This document shows positions 1 through 11,048 of a DNA stretch of 64,000 bases, piece by piece. The stretch is from Dolomedes plantarius (taxonomy: Eukaryota > Arthropoda > Arachnida > Araneae > Dolomedidae): contig OU015495.1 of assembly GCA_907164885.2 (NCBI GenBank), positions 97,507,332 through 97,571,331 of the forward strand, given 5' to 3'. A program made the position numbers and the translations under genes. The notes under the pieces were generated by a model. The model ran no database searches, was not told the origin of the DNA, and was given only the letters and a program-made list of their open reading frames with translations. Positions within the stretch are counted from its first letter, which is position 1, and each line of letters opens with the position of its first letter.

Positions 1-323
1 TTGCCACTCATGCAACGGCTCCCAGGAGCCATTTTTCAACAAGACAATGCTCGGCCTCATACGGCAAGGTGTCACAAGACTGTCTCCGCACTGTTACTAC
101 CCTTCCTTGGCCTGCCCGATCCCAAGATTTGTCTCCAATCGAGCATATCTGGGATCATTTGGGACGACGAGTTGGGCATCCCACGAGTTTGAATGAACTA
201 GAGGCAAGGTTACAGCAAATTTGGAACGAAATGTCTCAAGACATCATACAGAACTTGTATGACTCAATGCCCGATCGTATCGCATCGCGCATTTGCGCTA
301 GAGGGTGTCCAACGGAGTATTAA
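1..323 (+). pseudogene. Tc1-like transposase, C-terminal fragment with a frameshift
   Basis: This is the end of a Tc1/mariner-superfamily transposase, the cut-and-paste enzyme that recognises terminal inverted repeats and inserts at TA. The first frame shows the block around the second catalytic aspartate (IFQQDNARPH). From about base 69 a second frame shows the third-acid block QDLSPIEHIWD, where the usual SPDLSPIE proline is replaced, and a typical tail ending at TAA (321-323). The two blocks lie in different frames, so at least one indel between about bases 70 and 130 breaks the gene. The N-terminal DNA-binding part lies outside the window. The sequence differs clearly from the two full Tc1 copies in this window, so this is another family. 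Confidence 0.85.
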
Positions 324-450
324 CTCCTCCGTTCTTTTGCCTTTTTCTCTGAAATAAATTATCCTTTTTCTTTGATTTTCTTATCATTTACTTATATCAA
401 AGTAGTCATTACGTATGTAAAATTTCGTTTCATTTTAACGACTCCTTCTT

Positions 451-478
451 GGTGCGCTAATTTTTTTGTCCATGAGTG
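451..478 (+). repeat. Probable 3' terminal inverted repeat of the Tc1-like fragment
   Basis: About 130 bp after the transposase stop the sequence ends in ...TTTTTTTGTCCATGAGTG followed by TA. Read inward this is CACTCATGGACAAAAAAATT, the form expected of a Tc1-type terminus at a TA target. The matching left repeat is outside the window, so the assignment is by position and style only. Confidence 0.5.
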
Positions 479-480
479 TA

Positions 481-525
481 TATATAATATGTGTGTGTGT
501 GAATATATCTATATATATGTATATG

Positions 526-586
<61 letters not shown>
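481..586. repeat. TG/TA compound microsatellite
   Basis: Short (TG)n blocks lead into an uninterrupted (TA)n run. It directly abuts the presumed Tc1 terminus. Reading frames through it give only meaningless Tyr-Ile repeats. Confidence 0.95.
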
Positions 587-588
<2 letters not shown>

Positions 589-1209
589 TTGGAATACATG
601 CTATCGCACCCCGTAAGGAAAAGGTTAAAGTATTTGTATTGCAATTCATATTGAAGTGTGTATAATCAAGTCTGTAAACGGAAACTGTATCCAGGCGTTC
701 GCATACATATTTTTAAATAAATTGCTACGTTAGCATTTTACCATTGAAGATAAGCCCCACCTTACGGCAAAAGATAAAATTATGTTTGTAAAATATTTTA
801 AGTGTTAAATCCCTCGAGAGGGGAACTTAAGTGGAATAAAATAATGGTATGTTCTCTTATCAGATTGCCGCTCGCTTTTCGCGGAGAAGGCCCATTAGTA
901 TGGAATCAGAAAGAGTCTAGTTGTTTAGCAGAAATGCAAGATTTGTTTCCCATCACTACGCGTGAATGCTTCAAAGAAATTAACAAGAAAACTTTCATCG
1001 GTTTTGTTCAGGTAAAAGTGGTGTTAGTGCTAACCGGGGTAATAATGGAAACTTTAGATGTATTGCCATAAATCATAAATTAAAGGAAAATATTGATTTA
1101 TCACTGTTTTCGAATGACGCATCAACATATAGAAATCTTTCTCATAGTTCTTTGTACCTTTATTTGAATCTGGATGATTTAAAAGTCCATTTTGAGGGTT
1201 GTCATTTAT
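587..1209. other. Unassigned sequence with one weak candidate exon
   Basis: No recognised gene. A plus-strand open frame of 89 codons (802-1071) is less AT-rich than its flanks. Inside it, 864-1011 is bounded by a pyrimidine-rich stretch ending in CAG and by CAG|GTAAAAGT, which resemble splice acceptor and donor sites. The encoded peptide resembles nothing I know. A chance open frame is the simpler reading. Confidence 0.2.
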
Positions 1210-1222
1210 AATTATTCATTAG

Positions 1223-1403
1223 TTTGTTTTGGTATTGGACCACTACGGTCATTTTTTGCTACACGAGGTCTAATTAAGACCGGGACCTACTGCTTAAAGC
1301 CGATTCCGAATGGCTACAAACAACCATCTCAATTGTGAGACTCGAACCCACAGACTCTGTTACCAAAGGCCAGCGCCCTAGCCCTTCGACCATTACTAGG
1401 CAA
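1223..1403 (-). mobile_element. SINE family A, copy 1
   Basis: This is a short tRNA-derived retroposon on the minus strand. The tRNA-like head, with box A and box B promoter elements, lies at the right end and a (CCAAA)-type tail at the left. The body matches the other family A copies (AGCCATTCGGAATCGGCTTTAA, then GGTCCCGGTCTAATTAG). A target-site duplication flanks it: AATTATTCATTAG at 1210-1222, and the same word with an extra CATT at 1404-1420. It encodes no protein and must be mobilised by a LINE. Confidence 0.85.
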
Positions 1404-1420
1404 AATTATTCATTCATTAG

Positions 1421-3712
1421 AAAAATTATGTCTGAATCTGAATTATGCTTGTTATTATACTGTTCCGTTTTCCTGGGTTTGATAGGATTGAATACAATCT
1501 CTTCAGAAAGTGCAGACAAAATAAAAATTATTATTCTGTAAATTCTTCAAGTGCATGCACAAATTCAAACAGAAAACACGTAACAACCATCTTCTTGTAC
1601 AGCAGAAAACTCTAAAAATGCAAGTCACGATAACAGAGTCTTCAATACAATACACGCCTAACGCAGTTTCAATACATTCAATTCTCAACAGAAAAAAACA
1701 AAATGAGTCCCAATGCCAATATCAGGTATATTTATAGACTTCCAAAGCGCCCCCTATCGGTCGACCAACTAGAAATCTTTAGAAGAATTTAGAAAGTCCT
1801 AGAAGGTTGGCGACCATTGGATGCCATATCGCCAAATTTGGCAAAATATCTCCAAATTTAGCGACCAAAATAAGTCACCAAACCCATCGCTAATTTGGCG
1901 ATAACTCTCATATTTGGCTAGATAACCATAGACTTATAAAATTCGTAACAATACGCTATAGGTACATTCGTAAAGTTACAATTCATAGTTTTATCCAAGC
2001 AAGCGTTAGAATAATATATATTTTTTTCAAGAATTTCGATATAATTATGTGATGATTGGTTAAGATAGAAATAGAACGAAACACAATATCCGAAATCGCA
2101 AAAGTTTCATTGGATTTTGGAATAGAAAAAAATCCCTTCTTAATTCACTATATTTAACAGTTGTAATTTCTAAAGTATTTCAGCTGTTTTCCTCGGGAAC
2201 AGAGCAAGAGAACACCTGAACAGCAGGCCAAGAAAGGAAAATAGCAGCCATGGAGTGTTGCCATTCCTCAAGATTGAAATTGTTGTGAAGGGCGGATTTG
2301 CTAATACGATAAAATGAAAAGAGAACAAACCCTTTCCTCTTTATCAAGGGTTCTGTTCTCTCTCCAAAATGCAGATGTTAAAGCTTCGGCCCCGGAGTAT
2401 AATTCTTAATTAAAACAACGTCAAGTGTACAAAACTAAAGTTTTTGCTCCGTAATAAAACATTTTTATATAAAGTTTGGAGAAATTCTCTTTCCAGTTTG
2501 TAATACAGTCGCTCAGGACAATTATCGAGTATTACATTTCTGAGGCAAATAAATTAATTATGACTGCATAGTCAGAACGTCTGGAGAGAAGAAAAATCAA
2601 ATCGAAATTTACAATTTCAAAATCTGCAATAGAAGACGGGAAAATCTAGAATAGAATGTTCTATGCATAGGATCTACAATCGTAATATGTACATTCACTG
2701 TGTTTATGTGGTAAACCGCCTTAGTATAAAACGTGGTTGAGTTCTACATTAGGGCAGACCCAAGACTGTAAGATTTAGAGAGATAAAAACGATGAGGTTA
2801 GAAGTTTCTCTTTAAAAAATCTTTAAAAAATCCAGTTATAAAGAAGCGATTTGGAAATGAAAACTAGATGTAACTTAATATATACAGTATACTAAAACCA
2901 GCCAACAAATTGAGAAATTATTTTTAAAAAGTTATATTTGATTCAGTAATTGTTAACGATAAATTAGAGTCGATGAGTCGATTATTTCAGAAGCATTGCA
3001 TTTTTGGAGGCCTTCTCCGAAATTCTATTGCTGTTGCTGTCTTCCAAAATAGCTATTTAGATTTACAGAGTGTCTCTAAAATCTGCAGTATCGTAATAAA
3101 ATATTTATTAAGCTGTATTATGCATTTGTTTGACAATAATTTCTTTTTCCCGCTCATAAAATGCATGCTATAACGAACCCCTATCAAAATCAAAGATCGA
3201 AGTCACTTAGCCAAACCGTGAAACCAGCATTCAACCAACTGAACAGTTCAGGTAATTTAAGGTCGATAGGGTTTCAGGTAATTGATTCTGGAACGATAAG
3301 GTCATCTTTAGGTGATAGGAAGTAGTTTAATAGCTTTAGGCACCATGTTTATTAACGTCAAAGGAAAAAAAATGATTTTTGACCTTTCATTAGTTACTTA
3401 TCTCAAAATATATATCTAAATACTTAATAAACAATTAACCCATTGAAAACCAGTTTAATGATATTTCCATTTTAAGACTAATTGAGACACCCAGAAAAGG
3501 AAGAAGTCATAAATACCATCAATGGGTACTTACCCAGTGTCCACTTATAGTTCAAGTAATTTTGGCTAAGCGGCAGAAACAAGCCCTTGTACAACCGCTT
3601 TGACGCCAGTAACCCATACATAATAGAAGTCATTAAATATGTGGTTACGTACTTAATCGCGAAACATATTTTTTAACCAAGAAAGTTTATCCCTTGACTC
3701 TATGAGACAGGT
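1421..3712. other. AT-rich sequence without a recognisable gene
   Basis: Only short open frames (68 codons or fewer) occur and none resembles a known protein. Between about 1785 and 1925 several forms of ATTTGGCGA and its complement are clustered, perhaps the remnant of a small foldback element. Nothing else is supportable. Confidence 0.5.
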
Positions 3713-3883
3713 TGGCCGGACGATGGCCGAATGGCAAGGGAGCTGGCAGGCGGTACCAGAGTCTGTGGGTTCGAGTCCCACTCTAGACATTGGCGTCTGT
3801 AGCCGTTCAGAATCGACTCTAAGCAGTACGTCCCTGTCTAATAAGCCCTCGTGTTGCAGAAGTTGACCGTAGCGCCCCAAACC
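3713..3883 (+). mobile_element. SINE family A, copy 2
   Basis: This is the best-preserved family A head. A box A-like word TGGCCGAATGG lies at 3724-3734 and a box B GGTTCGAGTCC at 3768-3778, spaced as in a tRNA with a long variable arm (Ser/Leu type, inferred). The shared body GTAGCCGTTCAGAATCG and the tail GACCGTAGCGCCCCAAACC follow. The flanks (TATGAGACAG and TGTGAGATAG-like words) are only loosely alike, so the target duplication is uncertain. It is a retroposon promoter unit, not a functional tRNA gene. Confidence 0.85.
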
Positions 3884-5008
3884 TGTGAGATTCTGTGAGA
3901 TAGATAGTAATTAGTTTAGATAGTTGGGGAGTTTTTTTCACCTCAACGTTATTCTCAGCCATACCAAACAAAATAAAAGTGGCAATGCAAATTCATGTTG
4001 CGTTGTGTCAGTTCAAAGCCAAACTAAGTTATATTATTAAAAAAAAACTTCTTTTTCCAACCTTAAAATATTATTCATCAAACATCTCCGAGCTATCCGG
4101 GGGCAAAAAGAATATATTACATATAAAAGGAATCATATTACTGATGCAAAAGTTAAAAAAATATTTTCTGTACCGGAAAATTAAAACAAAAACAGAAATA
4201 ATATTCCCGAATGGCATCTTGAATACTCATTTCCTGAAAGATATCTCTCTTTACTCTCTCGAACCTTTAGCATCTGCTTTCCCAAGTATAATCAGTGGCA
4301 TTAAATATCTCCGTTTACAGCAAGCGTATTATTACGCCCAATTACTCCCCTTTAAATATGTTGCAAAGAAACAAAACTGCTATTCGGAAGGGATTATTAT
4401 ATGTTTCGACGCAAGGGAGCATTAATTAAATAACGAGAAAATGCAGTTTGGAGAGATTATTTACAGAGCATTTTTACGTTCCAGAACTAAGACGTGAACT
4501 CGAAAATGGCAGATTATGGCTTAGCATTTTCCGAGATGCAGTGGACCCGCAGAATTCGCATAAATAAATTCCCGGAGAGAGTACCAGAAGACAAATAGCC
4601 GTATGATTTTTCTCTCTTGTTTATCTAATATACGCATTAATTTATCAAATATTCTTGCACAAATGTCTGTACGTAAACCCAGTAATAAAATTTTTGGTTT
4701 TGTGGCAGATCTGATATAAGTTTGTATGCTTTGTATTGTAAACAAAAAATCGGTAAATACTTTTGCGGAATGCGGCCAACGGATTATTCAATGCACTTCG
4801 ATTACTTCACTGCTATTCGTCCTGATGAGTTCAGAGGAAAGTTGTATGCAAATTTATTTTCATTCAACCAGGAGGCTGTTTGTGTATAAAAGGGCAGACG
4901 TTAGTATAAGTTCCAGCTTGCTTGCTTGCTAAACCACCATGTATGCTGCTTTGCTTTGAAGGCACGAGACCTCGTAATTCCGGAAATCGTGGAACAAATA
5001 AATGCACA
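3884..5008. other. No recognised gene; one 148-codon open frame
   Basis: A plus-strand open frame runs from 3979 to 4425 with ATG codons near its start. The peptide is lysine- and isoleucine-rich with no domain, signal peptide or clear membrane segment that I recognise. In DNA this AT-rich it may be chance. The remainder contains nothing identifiable. Confidence 0.3.
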
Positions 5009-5018
5009 TACGTATTTG

Positions 5019-5378
5019 TTGTTGTTGTTGTTGCTTATGCCACTTGACCTACAGAAATATCAGATCGAGTCCCGAAGGCTATGGAAGATGAAGGTGCGAC
5101 TCCTGTTTTCAATTAGCACTACAAGGGTCGGAGTCCGACTTGGCTAAATGACCGATACCGTAATTTTGAACCAAGTGAAGTGACAAGACCGGAACACTTG
5201 ACCCCGCACCTCCAGAGATAATTTTGAGAACTTGGAAGACATTGCAGCCACGACAGATTTTACTTGCACCAGCCGCCATTAGTGTACACGGCAGTGGATT
5301 TGTCAGAGACGAGCATCGAACCAGTGACTTTCAGATTACTAGCCCGCTGCTCTTGACAACTGGGCCACTGCTTCCATT
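5019..5378 (-). mobile_element. SINE family E, copy 1 (full length, (CAA)n tail)
   Basis: This tRNA-derived retroposon is on the minus strand. At its right-hand 5' end, read on the minus strand, are TGGCCCAGTTG (box A-like) and CTGGTTCGATGCT (box B-like). Its 3' end is a (CAA)n tail, seen as (GTT)n on the plus strand at about 5019-5034. A perfect 10-bp target duplication, TACGTATTTG, lies at 5009-5018 and 5379-5388, which fixes both boundaries. The body matches the shorter copy at 26525-26786, including CTTGACCCC and CACCTCCAGAG on the plus strand. Confidence 0.9.
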
Positions 5379-5388
5379 TACGTATTTG

Positions 5389-6173
5389 GAAATAGGAAAG
5401 AGGACTCGTTTCATTTTTCATAAGTGTGTTTTGCTAATCTATTCCTCTTTAACAGCTCTGTGATCTTAATCTATTGTTCAGATGGAACTTTTAAATGTTT
5501 TCGATATTCCTTTATAAATATATTAATCAAATAGTTTTATTACTTTTTATTGTAGGTTAATTCAAAACACTTCCCACTAAAACTCCCAGTCACGTACTAA
5601 AAACGTGTCTTTGGTATTTCTTATTTCTTACAATAAACAGTTGTTTGAGTGAATACCGAACTATAATTTTTGAACACTGTTAGATAAACTGTCATCTAAT
5701 AATTTTGTTTGCATCTCACTTTATTTCACATTTACCACGTTACATCATCATTTATTAACAGTTATGTAAAGAATTCAATATCATTTCTCTATTCTCCGGA
5801 AATGGATGTTTATTTCAATATAATTTATCTTCAATTTACATTCCAATCCCCTCGTGAGTTATAATAAAAGAATATAGGAATTGACTACTCCATGTTATTT
5901 TACCTGCCATCTTTTGAAAGTTCGAATGTTATCTTTCTTTTTCTATATTTGAATCTACAATGAAAAACTTAGTCTAGTTTCTGGCAACTGTCTGAAACAA
6001 AACCTACTTTGTCGTGTTAAAAAGAATCCTCTTTGAACCGACAAGAAGAAAGTATGGAATTTTTTTCATTCTATAAGCAATAATTACATATAATTTTAAA
6101 ATAATCTTATTTTTAATTAATACTTAACTAATAAACGTAATTAACACCTATTTGAAAGTTCCGCAGGTTTCTC
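5389..6173. other. AT-rich sequence, nothing recognised
   Basis: No open frame above about 60 codons, no inverted-repeat pair and no SINE promoter motif could be supported in this stretch. Confidence 0.5.
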
Positions 6174-6177
6174 TTAA

Positions 6178-6767
6178 CCCTTCCGGGGACACACCCGTGT
6201 ACAAAGTGCAACATCTTTGCAATTTTGATTGTTTTTTTTTTTACATGTAAGGTTTGAATATTCTAAGCAGTTTCTATTGATGGCTACACCCTTTCTAATA
6301 CAGGTCTGATTTTCTGACCCTTGTATTCCTTTCCATTCATTGGTAGTCGGGACTTAACCGTGGTAAACCCGTGATTATACTGGATTACAATACGACAAAA
6401 GCAGGAGTTGATGTACTCGATCCAATGTGCAGCTATTACACGGTATCCCGCATATCACGAAGATGGAGAATCTCATTGTTTTTTCGGTTTTTGGACGTAA
6501 TAGGAATCCATTCGCAAGTTGCCCTCAGATCCAATAAACCGGACAGTTTTGAAATAAGGCGATTTTATCTGTATTTTCTGGCCTTTAATTATAAATATAT
6601 CTCAATATTATTAACATTTTATATCTTGTCATAAAACGCAGAATTATTGTTTTCAATTTGAAAAGAAAAGTTTATTACAAAAGGAATAATCAAGGTTGAA
6701 AGAGACGTTGCACTTTGTGCCAAGCGCGCCTGCTGGTGTTCCAAAAATTGGCGAGCCCGCTGAAGGG
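6178..6767 (+). mobile_element. piggyBac-derived internally deleted element, copy 1
   Basis: This 590-bp element is flanked by TTAA (6174-6177 and 6768-6771), the target duplicated by piggyBac transposases. Its ends are imperfect inverted repeats: CCCTTCCGGGGACACACCC at left and, read inward from the right, CCCTTCAGCGGGCTCGCC. Each end also carries an internal motif, ACAAAGTGCAAC at left and its complement-like TTGCACTTTGTG at right. A short piece of the transposase gene survives inside. The second copy at 28939-29519 keeps the same layout, so this is a small family that spread after deletion. Confidence 0.88.
6371..6520 (+). pseudogene. piggyBac transposase remnant (TKxGVDxxD region)
   Basis: The frame reads DYNTTKAGVDVLD, MCSYYTVSRISRRW, then SLFFRFLDVIGIHSQV. 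In piggyBac transposases (DDE_Tnp_1_7) this is the late catalytic region: a TKGGVDxLDQMCS-like motif, then SRxTRRWP and a hydrophobic helix. Only about 45 residues are recognisable and the rest of the enzyme is absent, so no protein activity is expected. The open frame continues to 6634 into sequence that matches nothing. The same remnant, more decayed, is in the second copy. Confidence 0.8.
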
Positions 6768-6771
6768 TTAA

Positions 6772-8275
6772 AATATAATTCGTAGGAAGAACTGAACATT
6801 TACTTACAAATCCGCTTGAGAGGTCAAGTATATTGACACACAGCTATAAAATAAGGAATATAGTTTAGTTAAATAGTGTTGCACAGGCGAAAGGGTATTG
6901 AAAGAAGAGAAGGATTCCCTTGTCGAGCAGAAATCTTTATCTCAATGTATCAGGATATATCTAGTGTTGACATTAATTAACTTGTGACAGAATATCTTCT
7001 CTCGTTTAAAATCTCACGAAATTGTGCCCTAGACGTCTACACTCAAATAATATCTTCAGTAAGCCCATAGTAAGTAAAGGTGATTTGGGGTTAATATGTT
7101 AAATCAGGGCTACGCTAGTGTTAATTACAACATCCTTCCGTTTGATCCACTGAAGCAAGAATCAATCATTTAAAGTAGTTCGTATAATCAGCGTTCTTAA
7201 ATGTATCGTCATATTTTGAAGCTATCATTATCCTTAATTACCGCCCTCTATTAAATGTGCTCAAAGAAGCAGAGGTGTTATTTTAAAACTGGAATGATTA
7301 TAAAGCAATTTCCAGCGTGAAAGCATTAATTATGAATGAATAATTACTCGGAATAAATTTTGCACAAGGAATCTGAATTTGAATTGTGGTGCTTTATAAA
7401 ACATCATCTAATTTCCCTAAAGTGAAATAACTGAATAATGGGGTGTGGCATTTGACCTCGATAAATTAAGTGATCAAAATACCGTTTACAGTATATTTGA
7501 GGATTTGTATTCTAAAAACATTTAGACTAAAATTATGGGAAAATTATGTTGAAAAAATAGGAGTAAATCTGGCGACATGTTCTGTCAAAGAGTAGCAAAA
7601 GAAAAAAACTAAATAACGTTTCAGCTCTTGGATAATAACTACATTTCTTAGGTCCGGTGTGAACCCTGATTACCTCATCTACAGCCAAAAATTCTACCTT
7701 CTGATTCATTGCAACATTCTAAGTCTTATTTTTGATCCCTTCTTGCAAGACAAAGAGGACTTCGAATTTATCAAACACTTATGGACAGTTGTATTGAATT
7801 TAAATGCATGCCGATTTCTACTTAAAATATGAGAATTCAACGCGTTGTCGGGACAAAACAATTAGTAGAATAGCGGCCGCGAGGTTGAAAGACCTGGCTG
7901 AATTCGCGATCCCAGCGGATAGTCCATACAATTGCATCAGTCTTTTGGAAAGAACTAATGTGGATATTTGTGCCTAATAAAACAAATCTCTATCATAATG
8001 TTTCTTTTTATGTTTGTGAGATGTTCTGTTCCTTTTGTTTAGCATGAAGATTCATAATTTGCTGTGTACTCGTACTGCTTTATTATGGAGTAAGGGGATC
8101 TTAGCGATATTCGTGAAGAGGTGATTCTTTGGAAGTTGCGTTATTTTAAAGACTTGATTGTTAGTGTTTTAATATTATTTCACCTTACAGTTTTGGTTCA
8201 TACTTTTCATTTCTTGGTCTGAATATACTTTCTTTTTTACTTGAAGCATAAATTTCGACTGAACTCCATAACTTC
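6772..8275. other. AT-rich sequence, nothing recognised
   Basis: No gene is supportable. A GC-rich patch at about 7875-7920 (GCGGCCGCGAGG through TTCGCGATCCCAGCGG) faintly resembles a decayed SINE head, but box A cannot be placed and no target duplication is visible. Confidence 0.4.
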
Positions 8276-8279
8276 CTAA

Positions 8280-9027
8280 GGGGTCATCCGACAGTTAAAC
8301 CATAAAAAAATCGATTTTTTTAAAAAAAATGCACATGGGAGACTAACCTTTTCTGAGTATTTTAAGACGATTCGCTTGAAAAAATTGTCATAATTACGGA
8401 AGTTATGAATAAAAATGTGTCAGATGTTTACTGTAAAGAGATTTAAAGGGCAATACTTCAAAGGGATTTATCTCAAAATGTGTTTTTTTTCAATTAACGT
8501 ACTTGTTATCTCTAGAACTATTTAATATTTATTCATGAAATTTTCCCAGATGGTACATATTATCATTTGCTTGAAACTGAACCTAAATTTGTGTACAGAT
8601 CTCTAGAGAATGCATTTTTTATGCATAGATAAAATGTAATTTATTAAAAAAAATGCACTATTTTCAGTTTCATAGTAAAAATAGAAATATACCTTAAATA
8701 TATAAAAATTTAGGTTCAAATTAAACTTTAGTTTCTGCAGTATATGTTAAAAGAAGAAATTTTGTCTTCAACTCAATTTTTTTGGAGTATTTATGTGCGT
8801 TAGCTTTGATATCACATTTATCCAAAGCAAACTGCTTATTATTTATGACTATCTAAAACAAATTATTTTTAACTATCAAACTAGAAACAGGTATATATTC
8901 ATAAAACAAATATTGTTCTATTTGCACAAAAAAAAATATGATTTTAAACCTTATACTTTTTAAGATATAGAATGTCGAAAGTGACACAATTTTTATACTT
9001 TTTCGACTTCTAACAGTCGTATGACCC
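8280..9027. mobile_element. TTAA-type foldback element 1 (non-autonomous)
   Basis: The ends are inverted repeats: GGGGTCATCCGACAGTTA at left and, read inward, GGGGTCATACGACTGTTA at right (16 of 18 matches). The flanks (CTAA and TAGG) could be a decayed TTAA duplication. It is very AT-rich, contains no coding sequence and is 748 bp long. The style matches the elements at 11049-11725 and 35794-36321, which have clean TTAA flanks. Kolobok-like ancestry is an inference from TTAA plus ends starting with purine-purine-G. Confidence 0.6.
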
Positions 9028-9031
9028 CTAG

Positions 9032-9870
9032 GATCTTCAATTATATCAGGGACTAGAAAAAATGTAAGATATTAAGATAAAAAACAAAAAATAATACTTT
9101 TTAAGTGCTTGGTTACCCAGCAGTAAATGCGTTTCCAACGATCTGCCCATACAGCAATTGATCAATGCAAAGTGCAAACTGGAATGCCATTGGAAGCGGT
9201 GAATTAAACAATATTATAGGGATTGATCAAATGACAACAAGAGTGTATATATGCAAACACTAATAATATAATGAATTGTCTCCTCAGATGTAACCCACTA
9301 AAACATTTTAGAAACTTCTCTAACTGCGATACTCGGCGGTGAATTCCATTCTTTAAGAATTCCTTCTGTTGCTGTCAGAATCATTCCAAAATGGTATCTC
9401 TCATGGTCAAATGAGATAGGTTTAGTTAAATATGACATATCGCTTTCTACCAACTAATCAACCGGTGTACTTTTAATTTATTTATTTAGCCGTAGAAGCA
9501 TTCAGTGAACCTGAATGCTTCTACCGGCGGTTTTAACATTTGTTTACCGTCTGGAAATGGAGGCACCGCGTTTTACCCCTAGAAACATTTCTGATAAAAA
9601 AATGTTGTTCTTTTTTCTTTGAACCGGATAAAAATGTTCTGGAATCAAACCCAATCGGTGATGTTCCCCATGGAGTGTGTTACTGGATGAGGAACCGATT
9701 GAGCCTAGACCTTTCTTGCACTCTAAATTTTTCCTGATAATGTCTTTTTAACTACCAACACAGAATCCATTTTTTGCATATAGGGCGCACAGTGTTAGAT
9801 TCCTCTTCGCATTAGACTATCGTCGACGATTACACTGTCTGTGTGTCCCATATATATATATATATTAATA
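9032..9870. other. No gene; contains a strong hairpin
   Basis: No recognisable coding sequence. The notable structure is the hairpin at 9492-9524. A short (TA)n run at about 9851-9866 precedes the LTR-like block that starts at 9871. Confidence 0.45.
9492..9524. repeat. Perfect 14-bp stem hairpin
   Basis: GTAGAAGCATTCAG (9492-9505) is followed by TGAAC and the exact complement CTGAATGCTTCTAC (9511-9524). It has no downstream T-run or CTRR, so neither a terminator nor a Helitron 3' end is indicated. It is too short for an animal microRNA precursor. Confidence 0.8.
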
Positions 9871-10207
9871 TGGCGAGCCGGTATGGCTCCTTTACATCCA
9901 CTAATTATACTATGCGAGTATAGAAACCAATGATACCAACACTTACATTTCACAGGTTTATTTAACGATTAAAACATATATACAGTGATAGTACGTTCCA
10001 ACAAGCTTTACGAAGCAAGCGACACATCATCCAGCTCGCATGGCGTCTATCGTTTTATACTCTATCCGCTCTCTCCTGTGCTACGGCCAGCGTCCCCTTG
10101 CGCATGCTTCAGAAGGAGCAAAACGGAACATCAACTGGTGACGTACATTTCGGCAGCCGCAGGTAAGGCCCACAGAGCAAATAGGCGAAAATACGGGAAG
10201 AAGTGCT

Positions 10208-10212
<5 letters not shown>
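9871..10212 (-). mobile_element. Candidate solo LTR in a (TA)n tract
   Basis: This 342-bp block interrupts a TA-rich tract. It begins TGGCGAG and ends CTTGCCA, so it has the TG...CA ends and short terminal inverted repeat of an LTR. It is far more GC-rich than its surroundings. On the minus strand it contains an AATAAA-type signal (plus-strand TTTATT near 9958), as the Gypsy LTRs further right also do. Flanks are AATA and TATA, uninformative inside a TA repeat. It is unrelated in sequence to the Gypsy LTR at 15302. A MITE or other fragment remains possible. Confidence 0.4.

Positions 10213-10273
<61 letters not shown>
10213..10273. repeat. (TA)n microsatellite
   Basis: A pure TA dinucleotide array of about 30 units immediately follows the LTR-like block. 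Confidence 0.95.
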
Positions 10274-10275
<2 letters not shown>

Positions 10276-10911
10276 ATTCGATAGATGTACTCGTATTTTG
10301 CAATGCCTGCCGAAAGAACATTTTGGAGCGAGACGTTATTCTTTTTTCCATTGTCCAGTTCTCGATGAATTGTCTAATGTCTAGGGTGACATGGCTTTCG
10401 GTAGCATAGTGTACGGAATCGAGACCTCTAATAAAAAGAATTGCTTTCAGAGTTCTCCGGTCTTTATTCTCAACATAAGGTGCTAAATAAAGAAGGTTTT
10501 TACAAAGATTCGGTAGACGCTTGGAATCGGCTATAAACAGCGGGTGCCACCAGCGTTTGTAAAAGAAGATGATTGCAGATCTACAAAAACCAGTCATCCA
10601 GTCAGTAGCCCAAATGGTTGTAAGAACGGAATGTTTCAAGTTTGTATGGAACATGGATATCTAAATTAGAAAATAGATTCCTAATACTGCTGAAGCAGGT
10701 CAGGCTAAAACGTTCATAAATACTAGCAAGAAGGGCACAAATGAGTCTCCGTTCATAGAGGAAAAAGTGTAAAATAATTTAGTGTCTTCTGTCACCTTCA
10801 ATTCTTCGGATTCAGCAGTACGTTTAATTTTTGATTTTCTTCGATTCATGGGGAATATTTATTTATGACAAGTAAATCTGAAAATTTAGTTCATGACAAA
10901 AGTTCTTTTCA
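10274..10911. other. Unassigned sequence with an unrecognised minus-strand open frame
   Basis: On the minus strand an open frame from 10654 to about 10275 gives roughly 127 non-repetitive residues before running into the TA array. It contains a segment like NLCKNLLYLAPYVENKDRR and a helix-like C-terminal part. I recognise no domain. It is longer than expected by chance here and could be a decayed exon or transposon fragment. Confidence 0.3.
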
Positions 10912-10923
10912 TTAGTTATTTCA

Positions 10924-11030
10924 ATGCTCACTTATAGATACGCTTTTTTCGGGTTTTACCATGTGTTTGGCGCAGCATGTCCTATTTTGGACCTTGCGCC
11001 ATAAAACCCCAACCAACCAACCAACCAACC
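10924..11030 (+). mobile_element. SINE family F, 5'-truncated tail
   Basis: A 107-bp retroposon tail ends in (CCAA)n: the 3' part reads CTTGCGCCATAAAACCCC and is followed by repeated CCAA. A perfect 12-bp target duplication, TTAGTTATTTCA, lies at 10912-10923 and 11031-11042. The tRNA-like head is missing, as expected from incomplete reverse transcription. Confidence 0.85.
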
Positions 11031-11048
11031 TTAGTTATTTCAGTTTAA

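Noticed and set aside
372..665. Overlapping open frames rich in Tyr-Ile repeats (also at 10109-10284, 13520-13893, 15058-15339 and 48520-48792)
   Set aside because: These are translations of TA and TG microsatellites, not proteins.
864..1011. Internal exon of a host gene
   Set aside because: The splice-like sites are weak consensus matches, no neighbouring exon is seen and the peptide is unrecognised. It is kept only as a low-confidence note.
3713..3790. Possible functional tRNA gene
   Set aside because: The box A and box B motifs belong to a SINE head. The acceptor stem does not close, there is no terminator at the expected place, and the same head recurs in other SINE copies.
7870..7920. 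Decayed SINE head in a GC-rich patch
   Set aside because: Box A could not be placed, there is no recognisable body or tail and no flanking duplication.
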